Notes under the pieces: model-generated
The model's input: only the letters and a program-made list of their open reading frames with translations
What the model was told of the DNA's origin: nothing
Database searches by the model: none
Part shown: positions 22,001-26,251 of the stretch, piece after piece
Layout of the letters: each line of letters opens with the position of its first letter
How positions within the stretch are numbered: position 1 is the first letter of the stretch
Program-made: the position numbers and the translations under genes
IMG/VR virus record: IMGVR_UViG_3300042389_000098
Span: 1-26,378 of that record
Direction: 5' to 3' (one strand)
Length of the DNA: 26,378 nucleotides
Source of the DNA: a virus

Positions 22001-24733
22001 GACTTCAAAACGCTTTCTGGACAGAAGTTTGATGATGGTGCTGGTTCATCAGTTGTAGTCTCAGACCTGACTCCGTTGAACTATGAAAACAGAGCCCTGC
22101 TTAATGAGCGTTTTGGTGGCGAAGCCAAGGTTAAGTACAGCCTTCGTGTAAACATCCCGGCAAGCGCACGCGCACGGGTTGTTGCCACCATTGCCTCCCG
22201 GCAAGAGAAGGGCTTTGTTGAACGCCTCATGGAGGCGATCTCTCCAACGTCCTACTCCGACTTCCGTGCCCAAGCTCTGAACCGTTACAACCAACTTGGT
22301 GTTTACGACAAGATCCGCGCCAAGAAGATGGGTGGTGCTGCGCTGCTTGCTGATTCCAGCGCTGAGTCTGCTGCCCTGCTGTCTGACCTGGGTGCTGGTC
22401 TAACCGCTTCCGCGCTGGGTGTGCATGATCGGATGGGGGGCATTCCTGTGTTCAGGAACGGCATCACCATCATCAGCAACCAGAACGGCACGATCAAAGG
22501 GCCAACCGCGATCTTTGCCCCGTTGGCTGCTGATCCGGCTCATTATCAGGACTATCAGTTCTGGGCTGGCGTGAAGCGTGGTTCGCGCTACATGCAAAAC
22601 CCACAAGGCAAGTACGAAGAGAAACTGTTTACACCATCAGACGTCAAAGAGGCGGAAGTAATTCGCAAGGCATACCTCAAGGCGGGGATTGACTTTGAGG
22701 CCATGCAAAAGGAGTGGATCAAGTACAACGACGGTCTTGTTCAGTACATGGTCGATACCGGCGTGCTCTCAAAGGAGCGTGCTGACCTGTACCGTAAACA
22801 CGCAGACTATCTGCCCTTCTATCGGCAGATGGACGGCAGAGAAACCATTGGCCCGAAGGTTTTTCAAGCTATTTCTGGTGTTAAGCCACCCAAGGCAGCT
22901 AAGGGTGGAGAGGCCTTAATTGATGACTTTTTGGAAAACATCGTCCGTAATACGCAAGCTGCTATCCAAGCTGGCGTTAAGAATGTCGCAGCCCAAAGAG
23001 CCGCCAAGGTGGCTATGGACATCGGCATGGCATCGCGGCTGGGCTTCAAGTCCTCCGCAGCCGGAACCTTTGATGTTCTGGAGAACGGTCAGGTTGTCAC
23101 ATACCAAGCCAAGGACGAGCTTTTCATCAACGCCATCAAGAGCCTTGGTATTCCTGACCTGCCGTTTATAGGACTGTTGTCTGGCCCCGCGAACTTGCTT
23201 CGCAATCTGGTAACCAAAGACCCAGGCTTCATGCTTGCCAACCTGATGCGTGACTCAATGTCTGCATGGGTTACCTCCGGCGTGAAGATGACCCCGATGG
23301 TAAACACCTTCACCAACTTTGGTGCTGCTATCGCAGGCAAAGACCCGGCCTTCCAAGCTCTGATGAACGCAGGCATCTTGGGCGGCTATGAGTTCTCACA
23401 GAACGTGGAGCAGAGCGGGCGTGAGTTCGGCAAGGCTCTGAGGAAGCAAGCCAAGATCAAGTCCACCGGGCTCAAGGGTGTAGCAGAGATGGGCGCTAAA
23501 CCGTTTACATCTCTGTGGGATGCGCTGGAGAAAGGTTCCACTGCATCTGACGCAGCTACCCGGATGGAGGTCTACAAGCGCACGCTGGCCGAGACCAACA
23601 ACGAAGCAGAAGCCCTGTTTAGAGCGCTTGAGGTGATGAACTTCAACCGTAAAGGATCTTCCGCCGTGGTAAGAATTCTTACTGCTGCGGTCCCGTTCTT
23701 AAACGCACGTATGCAGGGCCTGGATGTTCTGTACCGCGCAGCTTCGGGGCAGATGAACGCTCGTGATGCGGCGCAGATCCAGAAGCAGTTCTTTGTGCGC
23801 GGCGCAATGATTGCATCCTTGTCTGCCGCTTACTGGTTGCTGACTCATGACGATGAGGAATACAAGAAGCAGGAGCAGGAGACAAGAGACAACTACTGGC
23901 TTCTTCCTTCGCTGGGCGTCAAGATCCCGATCCCCTTTGAAATCGGTGTGCTGTTCAAGGTAATCCCTGAGCGCATCCTTGGGTACACATTTGGCAGCGA
24001 CACGGGAGAAGACTTCTTGAAGTCGATGGCTCGTCAGTTGACCAGCACCCTTGCGTTTAATCCAATCCCGCAGGCGGTCATGCCTCTTGTGGAAACAACG
24101 ACCAACTTCTCCTTCTTCACCATGCGCCCAATTGTTGGGCAGGGCCTGGAGGGGCTGCAACCTGCGTACCAAGTTGGGCCGGGTACGTCTCGTCTGGCAG
24201 AAGGCTTAGGAGAGATGACCAAGGGGATGGCAAAGGAGTTGCAAGTCTCCCCAATGAAGATCGATCAGTTGATCAGCGGGTACACCGGCACGATGGGCAT
24301 GTATCTGATGAACCTGATGGATGCCGTTTACGACATGAACACGGACTCGCCCAAGCCTGCCAGAAGGTTTGAGCAGATGCCTCTGATCCGTCGCTTTGCA
24401 ATTGATCCTGAGGCCCGTGGAAACGTCACTGCGTACTACGAACTCAAGAACTCGGTGGACTCCATCGTCCGCACCTCCAACATGCTTGAGAGGACGATGA
24501 ACTACGAGGAGTTGCCCGGTTACCTGATGGACAACATGCGGATGTTGGCCTCCAAGGATTACATCCTTGATCTTGAGAAGACCATGAAGGAGTTCCGGGA
24601 GATGAAGATCCTGATCCGCTCAGCTTCTATGGATGCAGATGCCAAGAAGGACGCCATCCTGGCAATCGATCAGATGGAAAACCAATTGACATCCAACATC
24701 CAGTACATGAAGAAGCTGGCTAAGGGAGACTGA
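15920..24733 (+). CDS. Giant polyvalent internal virion protein (2937 aa)
   Basis: A single 2937-aa frame with many domains, of the type named polyvalent proteins in phages and conjugative elements, which are thought to enter the host with the DNA. In order: an N-terminal IQGPDGTIYEIEGPEGAT motif (6-23); a Gly/Ala hydrophobic region (135-182); a disordered A/P/G linker (about 455-540); a ParB-like domain (655-860); a HExxH metallopeptidase (985-1150); an uncharacterised helical domain (1173-1590); an NlpC/P60-like domain (1650-1760); a GNAT domain (1773-1895); a second ParB-like segment (1912-2065); and a LPD38-like C-terminal region (2100-2760) with one hydrophobic helix near 2624-2643. Modules from 959 on are bounded by K-x-S-L-R tags. 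The gene ends 14 bases inside the convergent nuclease gene. Domain functions are inferred from motifs. Confidence 0.9.
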   Translation: MPIYSIQGPDGTIYEIEGPEGATKAQVVAAVQAKMRAPEPALQPRPVIEPPKKEGLGAAFGKGLESLLGSSRTAIGAFTGSPEEAALAALERQKQSPYADQVSLEKVSEAAKRGLLPAAGEVARQVPLAIMEQAPNVLATLGSAKAGSLLGAKLGTAVAPGVGTAIGGIGGGIFGAIAPSLLQQFGGNIQRQAQEQQAQGKPIDISRTSAGLAAVPQAGLDVAASLIPLGRTFAGKVLGPQVEELLKRGAVEGAERLARESLPTVLGKGAAISIATEVPTEVIQTMLERSQAGLALTTPDALAEYGNVAYQAGLLAPIGAVGRVGERAAARNEALLPGQRRGESDMDFANRLSQEIGNDRAYVAMQQAEQAEAAKRQAALEEMKKAIGDGLLTPEVIKQWGFGKGSIFDSLVNKNLSNPEDASFVADVLSAYRSKAHPNTQVKIDDALAGIEAMFGAKPTPQTEGAADVGTAITEPSGAGVQVAGEPSAGAATPRLGAPEPAGVVPPVADVGQPAGGAEAAPPAVAAPVVEPVAAEPKTEKQKVLDTLAFLNLQNTQAQQISISGLTEDQKISFEGDPRRAKGGAKALLDTVNAAMALKISPAEIVEAAMSRLKPAEAAPVTEPAAVAPPVTTPVATVQTPETETQAKEQHAVQGLPIIEAPLDQLTLSKDVPQFKSDADEKGVVEKLGGKFDRTGVAPIQVWRRTDGRMEVISGRHRLDLAQRSGEATIPAQIHDEAQGFDAKRAAMLDAELNIRDQQGKVKDYVNYFENAGISQADADARGLLARPPGRQGFAIATQGSPDLIASHRANVVNDAEAFGIASAAPGDARLQALGIKAVSDGKNVNGAVNMMKAVKALAAERGVTEDAGDLFGFDDSAMREAEEMAKIASRKQSEVANRLSAISGASKRPEVAKKEGIDIKDPEALKRREKELRQQKASWDNWSSSSELIHEIKAEMVKPSLAEAAPEALPITPEIQEKIDQLEKVLKKIMNKFGLKDVALKLIDNMKAEGEYAQSVVRLALDAVNPVQALRHESIHALKELGFFSPQQWAVLEKQAKSKWIDQYLKTKNINKEDLEEGQKSRYDAYMELYKGDMDAIIEEAIADAFGDFDVNKAPPGLMQAILTRLRNFFDAVKTAFGGEVTAEQVFRKVEKGALKAETKAEAAPAKQSLREVPLSTRGLMEVQPIVAMQELGLKTDAVRKPGGIELFNDVRSIALALNQDTIRNKGKIAKTDTSLTSEKELARAMVDEIGYQLKATAGTGTGKGWYSDNYPKAVKKLGKLFPELETDPYARTVFSALVAITSNGEKVSLNVKNAIKLYEDIRMGKDPRNIGSRRKTALDNNIAVVLQLMKQYGPTGMRNELLREITVKDMNAILRSRGEKPDTSYLADTKVPAAALYFGPKLGAFFSNLEGAEGYLTMDMWWTRTVNRMRGQLESKATEASIKKFAAMMGKPNATRDEVVAATIPLRNKYEEFGWHTELEELVGRKEPAEDKDKPAWTARAKRQAGPAYEALLFEHRLEKMANTIYKNEYELLEEAPFTPSDREFMYRTARRTQSLLKAEGVNLSLADIQAALWYYEKRLYQHLSGRKADDIGYDEAITQLAGESTRPAGPSVVFAGQPVSGAGAAGAGAAVAGVSAQPAQPKPSLRIVGQPATRGNVVAAMEKAQELQPYINCQLCVQIATGTPNLLRLPKVKTATVGDVYTFNERQDMASHYAIDIGAGDVIEVEAWGEPVRVVPLANVVAEYDQPSSIRRPPMTAYSKQAFVKPSLRSTEKEKAAQDWINKVYEPLPRNPMNPRQRVMMFGEEEMALLELGPSGVNPGAVEIKWFQAYPLRSGVGTKAMRELQQMAADENITLDLFAWDKGNVSQAKLIKFYKSVGFKSAQGRGNMIWQPDGEVTRRSEPDGGVKPSLRDASWTPKRIDFLIEDQGYTDGKTKGFAAFIDPKDFVRATTSSKEQYQSIFDEAGPLREEDLRRPTEPPRLFISEDWKITGHEGRHRMAAMAASGVTRAPVFLKLLRGEQRSEHDFKTLSGQKFDDGAGSSVVVSDLTPLNYENRALLNERFGGEAKVKYSLRVNIPASARARVVATIASRQEKGFVERLMEAISPTSYSDFRAQALNRYNQLGVYDKIRAKKMGGAALLADSSAESAALLSDLGAGLTASALGVHDRMGGIPVFRNGITIISNQNGTIKGPTAIFAPLAADPAHYQDYQFWAGVKRGSRYMQNPQGKYEEKLFTPSDVKEAEVIRKAYLKAGIDFEAMQKEWIKYNDGLVQYMVDTGVLSKERADLYRKHADYLPFYRQMDGRETIGPKVFQAISGVKPPKAAKGGEALIDDFLENIVRNTQAAIQAGVKNVAAQRAAKVAMDIGMASRLGFKSSAAGTFDVLENGQVVTYQAKDELFINAIKSLGIPDLPFIGLLSGPANLLRNLVTKDPGFMLANLMRDSMSAWVTSGVKMTPMVNTFTNFGAAIAGKDPAFQALMNAGILGGYEFSQNVEQSGREFGKALRKQAKIKSTGLKGVAEMGAKPFTSLWDALEKGSTASDAATRMEVYKRTLAETNNEAEALFRALEVMNFNRKGSSAVVRILTAAVPFLNARMQGLDVLYRAASGQMNARDAAQIQKQFFVRGAMIASLSAAYWLLTHDDEEYKKQEQETRDNYWLLPSLGVKIPIPFEIGVLFKVIPERILGYTFGSDTGEDFLKSMARQLTSTLAFNPIPQAVMPLVETTTNFSFFTMRPIVGQGLEGLQPAYQVGPGTSRLAEGLGEMTKGMAKELQVSPMKIDQLISGYTGTMGMYLMNLMDAVYDMNTDSPKPARRFEQMPLIRRFAIDPEARGNVTAYYELKNSVDSIVRTSNMLERTMNYEELPGYLMDNMRMLASKDYILDLEKTMKEFREMKILIRSASMDADAKKDAILAIDQMENQLTSNIQYMKKLAKGD
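16322..16465 (+). other. Gly/Ala-rich hydrophobic segment of the giant protein
   Basis: Residues about 135-182 are almost free of charge, with GAKLGTAVAPGVGTAIGGIG and GGIFGAIAPSLLQQFGG. Such glycine-zipper stretches in ejected phage proteins are candidates for membrane insertion or oligomer packing. Activity is not shown by sequence alone. Confidence 0.55.
17311..17315 (+). promoter_or_regulatory. Internal Shine-Dalgarno for nested gene A
   Basis: AGGAG within the giant coding region, six bases before ATG 17322. The spacing is optimal and lies in the frame-shifted linker, so it is not explained by a conserved protein motif of the giant frame. Confidence 0.6.
17322..17495 (+). CDS. Nested 57-aa gene in the +1 frame of the giant gene (candidate A)
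   Basis: ATG 17322 is preceded by AGGAG at 17311-17315 with a six-base spacer, an excellent ribosome binding site. The 57-aa product (ERAFKWLASPVQEPPPQDLE, then NQQEWFLLSRMLDNLLEE and a basic tail KQHRLQ) has the look of a compact helical protein with a Pro break, three Trp/Phe pairs and an amphipathic C-terminal helix. Small proteins of the form 'AF.WL..P.. ...L..L...EW..L...L..LL.E' occur in other phages as I recall, but I cannot name one. In the giant frame the same bases encode an Ala/Gly/Pro linker (residues about 468-526). The whole gene lies inside the giant gene. No function is assigned. Confidence 0.62.
   Translation: MLERLSPNQVERAFKWLASPVQEPPPQDLEPLNQQEWFLLSRMLDNLLEEQKQHRLQ
17882..18499 (+). 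other. ParB-like nuclease/NTPase-fold domain (first) in the giant protein
   Basis: Residues about 655-860. The opening strand (GLPIIEAPLDQLTLS) is followed by GVAPIQVWRRTDGRMEVISG and the signature S714-G-R-H-R-L-D-L-A, then AELNIRDQQGKVKDYVNYFE. The GRHR element with the preceding strand is the ParB/sulfiredoxin-fold signature; the AELNIRD part is like the ParB domains of polyvalent (DdrB-like) proteins. It may bind nucleotides or nick DNA early in infection; this is inferred from the family. Confidence 0.75.
18872..19369 (+). other. HExxH zinc metallopeptidase domain in the giant protein
   Basis: Residues about 985-1150. H1033-E-S-I-H1037 provides two zinc ligands and the catalytic Glu within RHESIHALKELGFFS. 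E1100/E1101 in IIEEAIADAFGDF is the likely third ligand on a downstream helix. The HESIHAL plus EEAIADAF pair matches the metallopeptidase associated with polyvalent proteins. Substrate unknown; cleavage of the giant protein itself or of a host factor are both possible. Confidence 0.75.
19436..20689 (+). other. Uncharacterised helical domain of the giant protein
   Basis: Residues about 1173-1590 lie between K-x-S-L-R tags 2 and 3 and do not match a family I can name. Distinctive pieces are GTGTGKGWYSDNYPKAV, PYARTVFSALVAITSNGEKV, GAEGYLTMDMWWTRTVNRM and ADIQAALWYYEKRLY. The clustered Trp/Tyr and conserved-looking charged residues suggest an enzyme or nucleic-acid binding fold rather than a spacer. 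Confidence 0.5.
20683..20687 (+). promoter_or_regulatory. Internal Shine-Dalgarno for nested gene B
   Basis: AAGGA six bases before ATG 20694, inside GGAAGGAAAG. It is purine-rich by chance possibilities too, since the giant frame encodes GRK here. Confidence 0.48.
20694..20870 (+). CDS. Nested 58-aa gene in the +1 frame of the giant gene (candidate B)
   Basis: ATG 20694 follows AAGGA at 20683-20687 with a six-base spacer; an in-frame GTG at 20679 is a poorer start. The 58-aa product has a polar N-terminal half (SDTTKPSPNSQGKVLDPQD) and then an amphipathic helical half (WSSLDNLFLGLEPQERAQQL, LELVRSLPS). In the giant frame these bases give the linker between the helical domain and the NlpC/P60-like domain, including a GAGAAGAGAAVAG run and tag 3. 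The relative frame is the same as for nested gene A. The composition is protein-like, but the ORF is short and no family is recognised. Confidence 0.5.
   Translation: MTSDTTKPSPNSQGKVLDPQDPLWSSLDNLFLGLEPQERAQQLLELVRSLPSQSQAFA
20867..21199 (+). other. NlpC/P60-like cysteine peptidase domain in the giant protein
   Basis: Residues about 1650-1760. An N-terminal helix carries N-C1676-Q-L-C1679-V, followed by VGDVYTFNERQDMASH with H1715, then YAIDIGAGDVIEVEAWGEPV. The order Cys on a helix, GDV strand, S-H-hydrophobic strand and G-x-G-x-V-I-E strand is that of NlpC/P60-like peptidases, which often cut peptidoglycan stem peptides. The domain is short and the family call is tentative. In an ejected protein it could help breach the cell wall. 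Confidence 0.5.
21236..21604 (+). other. GNAT acetyltransferase domain in the giant protein
   Basis: Residues about 1773-1895. The acetyl-CoA binding motif A is visible as IKWFQAYPLRSGVGTKAM, with R1836-S-G-V-G1840 matching R-x-x-G-x-G. A helix, the strand ITLDLFAWD and the motif B region KLIKFYKSVGF follow. It would acetylate an amine on a protein or small molecule. The substrate is unknown; host protein modification is a guess from the polyvalent context. Confidence 0.78.
21653..22114 (+). other. Second ParB-like (GRHR) segment of the giant protein
   Basis: Residues about 1912-2065. The core is LFISEDWKITGHEGRHRMAA with H1995-E-G-R-H-R2000, then SGVTRAPVFLKLLRG. The GHEGRHR turn and helix resemble the ParB/sulfiredoxin-fold signature, as in the first domain, but the upstream part (FAAFIDPKDFVRATTSS) is different. 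Sequence similarity to the first copy outside the turn is low, so it is not a recent duplication. Confidence 0.55.
22217..24199 (+). other. LPD38-like C-terminal region of the giant protein
   Basis: Residues about 2100-2760. Landmarks are HADYLPFYRQMDG, DPGFMLANLMRDSMSAWVTS (from 2434), EVMNFNRKGSSAVVR (around 2574), AVPFLNARMQGLDVLYRA, a hydrophobic helix from 2624 (GAMIASLSAAYWLL) and NYWLLPSLGVKIPIPFEIG. The series recurs at the C-terminus of very large phage proteins and is known as large polyvalent protein-associated domain 38, as I recall. It probably supports assembly in the capsid or passage through the envelope. Confidence 0.6.
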
Positions 24734-24983
24734 GCTTCTTGACCGTGTCATTGAGCACGGTCATCTCGTCCTTCTTGTAAACAGACCAGATCCTGGCCTG
24801 CCCGTGGATGCCGTTAAAGCTGCCTTGGTGGCAGTCCTTGCATAACGGTATGCAGAGATAGTGGAGCCCCTGCTTGATGTGGTGAGCATCAGAGGGGCCT
24901 CTTGCCTCACAGACCCCGCATGGGAGCGCTTTGATTCGAGCCAAGTGTTCCTTGTCTAAGGAGGTCAGGTTTTTGCTGTTCAT
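24720..24983 (-). CDS. Ref-like HNH nuclease (RecA-dependent nuclease family)
   Basis: This 87-aa protein starts at ATG 24983, preferred over TTG 24995. The core is C22-G-V-C25, SDAHHIKQGLHY with H34-H35, LCKDCHQG with C48, C51 and H52, then GIHGQ with H60. This matches the recombination-enhancement (Ref, RecA-dependent nuclease) family, where the HNH site cuts DNA in a RecA-made D-loop. Free-standing phage versions are of similar small size. The start overlaps the upstream DUF3310 gene by 77 bases, and the 3' end overlaps the convergent giant gene by 14 bases. It is probably involved in phage recombination or repair. Confidence 0.8.
   Translation of the reverse strand: MNSKNLTSLDKEHLARIKALPCGVCEARGPSDAHHIKQGLHYLCIPLCKDCHQGSFNGIHGQARIWSVYKKDEMTVLNDTVKKLSLP
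24741..24762. terminator. Hairpin at the convergent junction, possible bidirectional terminator
   Basis: GACCGTG at 24741-24747 pairs perfectly with CACGGTC at 24756-24762 across an eight-base loop. It begins eight bases after the stop of the giant gene and lies within the 3' coding end of the opposing nuclease gene. The following + strand bases are only moderately T-rich (ATCTCGTCCTTCTTG), so intrinsic termination would be weak; on the - strand no T-run follows. It is the only clear inverted repeat I see at this junction. Confidence 0.4.
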
Positions 24984-25212
24984 CTGCAATCTCAATGAGT
25001 TTCTGGAGATAGTGCGCAGCTTTTTTAATATCAGTCACGCCGCCCTTGGACGGGTTCCCAATGGTGTTGAAACGCGCCAAATATCCAATGGCAGACCCCA
25101 GCAGGAAACCTTGAAATTGTTCTGGCGTCATCCACGCCTCCATGGCATCCCAAGGTTCCACGCCCAATTCTTTGTAGTGCGAGCCGCCAACCATATATTT
25201 ATTCGCGCTCAA
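24907..25212 (-). CDS. DUF3310 family protein (SaV-like)
   Basis: This is a 101-aa protein. The N-terminus MVGGSHYKELGVEPWDAMEAW (split here by a break after EPWD) is the DUF3310 signature, followed by FLLGSAIGYLARFNTIG and DIKKAAHYLQKLIE. The family is widespread in phages; it is often linked to nucleotide metabolism or found fused to related genes, but its activity is not established. The start is TTG 25212, supported by GAGG seven bases upstream and by overlap with a TGA at 25211-25209; ATG 25194 is an alternative. The tail beyond residue 75 (ADEQQKPDLLRQGTLGSNQS) is unlike the family and overlaps the nuclease gene. Confidence 0.85.
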   Translation of the reverse strand: MSANKYMVGGSHYKELGVEPWDAMEAWMTPEQFQGFLLGSAIGYLARFNTIGNPSKGGVTDIKKAAHYLQKLIEIADEQQKPDLLRQGTLGSNQSAPMRGL

Positions 25213-25270
25213 AATAGGGCCTCGCCTGCTTCTGTAGCCTGCGCATAAGCGGACTTACGCGGGGCAGTGT

Positions 25271-25486
25271 TTACAAAACATCTTCCGTCTTTGTAGCTGT
25301 AGAGAAACGGCCACTCGGGTCGCGCTTTTGTCCGTGTCTCCAGCCGCCTGTCTTCAGCACTATGACAGTCTCCACCGTCGAGAACTTGTGCAGGTTCGCA
25401 CATCTGTAGCGACGGCGGCGCGATCCATCGGCCCTCAAAACTGACTCCAGAATTTCTGTCCATGTTCCGCACTCTGGGCATTTCAC
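25271..25486 (-). CDS. NrdR-like zinc-ribbon protein (71 aa)
   Basis: This frame encodes K-C-P-E-C-G-T-W-T, RADGSRRRRYRC, then C-A-N-L-H-K-F-S-T-V-E: two Cys pairs or Cys-x3-His that bind zinc, separated by an Arg-rich strand. The arrangement resembles the N-terminal zinc ribbon of NrdR and phage zinc-finger regulators. GTG 25486 is chosen: it overlaps the upstream stop as GTGA, with GAGAGGAGG just upstream. An ATG at 25501 in the same frame is possible. There is no ATP-cone, so it is not full NrdR. The C-terminal third (KTGGWRHGQKRDPSG) is featureless, and another frame is open over the same bases. Probably DNA-binding and regulatory. Confidence 0.68.
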   Translation of the reverse strand: MKCPECGTWTEILESVLRADGSRRRRYRCANLHKFSTVETVIVLKTGGWRHGQKRDPSGRFSTATKTEDVL

Positions 25487-25830
25487 AATCCTCCTCTCCA
25501 TTCAAAGACGCTACGTGCAGCGTCTGGTTTGGTTACTTTCATCCGCCTTCTGTACTTGTTACAGCGTTCACTCTCGGTGATCAGAGGTGGTTTGGGTGCA
25601 TCCTTCTTTTTGCCCAGCGCGTAAACAGCGCGTAGGTACGTGCGGCCTATCCCCTCACGGGTCCATGAGTGGATGTAAACCTGCTTAGCCGCCACCTTCC
25701 TGCGCATAGCAGAGAGCACAGAGCCCACGTTCTGGTACGGCACATCGGGGAAGTACACAGCCACCTCACGCATGGTCAGCGGCCCGCAGGTCTGCAGAAC
25801 TTCACGCACGGCGGAGTAGCTGAGTTTCAC
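25483..25830 (-). CDS. Winged-helix-like DNA-binding phage protein (115 aa)
   Basis: This 115-aa protein starts at GTG 25830, overlapping the previous stop as GTGA. The first 65 residues (SYSAVREVLQTCGPLTMREVA, then FPDVPYQNVGSVLSAMRRKV) have the helix, turn and recognition-helix spacing of winged-helix domains, followed by a wing (YIHSWTREGIGRTYLRAVYAL). A Lys/Arg-rich tail follows (KKKDAPKPP, ERCNKYRRRMKV). Proteins of this design with a 'REVA.YFP...Y..V...L..M' core are common in betaproteobacterial phages, from memory. A role as a regulator of the early operon is likely but inferred. It overlaps the zinc-ribbon start by four bases. Confidence 0.72.
   Translation of the reverse strand: MKLSYSAVREVLQTCGPLTMREVAVYFPDVPYQNVGSVLSAMRRKVAAKQVYIHSWTREGIGRTYLRAVYALGKKKDAPKPPLITESERCNKYRRRMKVTKPDAARSVFEWRGGL
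25490..25495 (-). promoter_or_regulatory. AGGAGG Shine-Dalgarno shared by two possible starts
   Basis: A perfect AGGAGG on the - strand lies three bases before GTG 25486 (zinc-ribbon frame) and eight bases before ATG 25481 (the overlapping 90-aa frame that ends at 25209). The shift AGAGG gives six bases to the GTG. The site therefore does not decide between the frames. Confidence 0.65.
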
Positions 25831-26006
25831 TCCTTACCCCCAAACGCAACTCTTGTCACGCCATACTGCTTGCCCGTGGACTTGGCGTTCTTCTGGTCAG
25901 CAAACGCGGTTGCTTCTTTGCGCGTTGCAAACGCAGCGACAGGCCACGGGTGCGTTATGGCGATAGGGCTGTAACTCCAACCCAAAACAACATACACGGA
26001 CTTCAT
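25827..26006 (-). CDS. Small hypothetical protein (59 aa)
   Basis: This gene is easily overlooked because of its length. ATG 26006 overlaps the stop of the 82-aa gene by four bases (ATGA), and its TGA overlaps the next GTG (GTGA). The 59-aa product (KSVYVVLGWSYSPIAITHPW, then AAFATRKEATAFADQKNAKS and a basic tail) looks like a short beta strand pair followed by a charged helix. GGGGGAG lies just upstream. The double overlap in a coupled operon is strong support for the gene. No family is recognised; an anti-host or accessory role cannot be excluded. Confidence 0.75.
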   Translation of the reverse strand: MKSVYVVLGWSYSPIAITHPWPVAAFATRKEATAFADQKNAKSTGKQYGVTRVAFGGKE

Positions 26007-26251
26007 TTCTCCCCCTTCAGATACCGCTCAACCGCCCGAGCGAAGTGATGGTGGAACCCACTGTTCTGGTGCCACAGATCAGCGATGACCTCGTCGGTGA
26101 GGGTGCGGTCTGTCTGTTGCAACGCTGTGCGGAGGGAGTCAATTGCTTGCCATCGTTCAGGTCTGTTTGCCTTTTGCGTAAAGCCCCATTCGTCTGCCAT
26201 GAACTCCAACGCCTCCAGCGCCTGACGCGCAGCGCTTCGCAGATCACTCAT
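26003..26251 (-). CDS. Small hypothetical phage protein, WHQNSGFHHHFARA motif (82 aa)
   Basis: ATG 26251 is chosen because GGAGG lies six bases upstream; upstream in-frame codons reach to 26290 but have no ribosome site. The 82-aa protein is helical: MSDLRSAARQALEALEFMAD, ERWQAIDSLRTALQQ, then LTDEVIADLWHQNSGFHHHF and ARAVERYLKGEK. The closing 'LTDE.I..LW.....GF..FARA.E' segment is common in small proteins of Burkholderiales phages, function unknown. It overlaps the partial upstream gene by eight bases and the downstream 59-aa gene by four. Confidence 0.78.
   Translation of the reverse strand: MSDLRSAARQALEALEFMADEWGFTQKANRPERWQAIDSLRTALQQTDRTLTDEVIADLWHQNSGFHHHFARAVERYLKGEK

Larger units (their letters stand above)
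18791..22147 (+). repeat. Six dispersed K-x-S-L-R boundary tags in the giant protein
   Basis: The tags start with Lys at residues 959 (KPSLA, the most divergent), 1168 (KQSLR), 1645 (KPSLR), 1768 (KPSLR), 1910 (KPSLR) and 2072 (KYSLR). Their first codons are at 18794, 19421, 20852, 21221, 21647 and 22133. Each one sits between two recognisable domains and mostly follows Ala/Pro/Gly-rich or charged linker sequence. The positions and sequence are seen directly; the meaning is inferred. Confidence 0.8.

Noticed and set aside
15920-24733. Giant ORF as an artefact of joined genes
   Set aside because: The frame is uninterrupted for 2937 codons with domains in one order and recurring tags at their borders, as in known polyvalent proteins.
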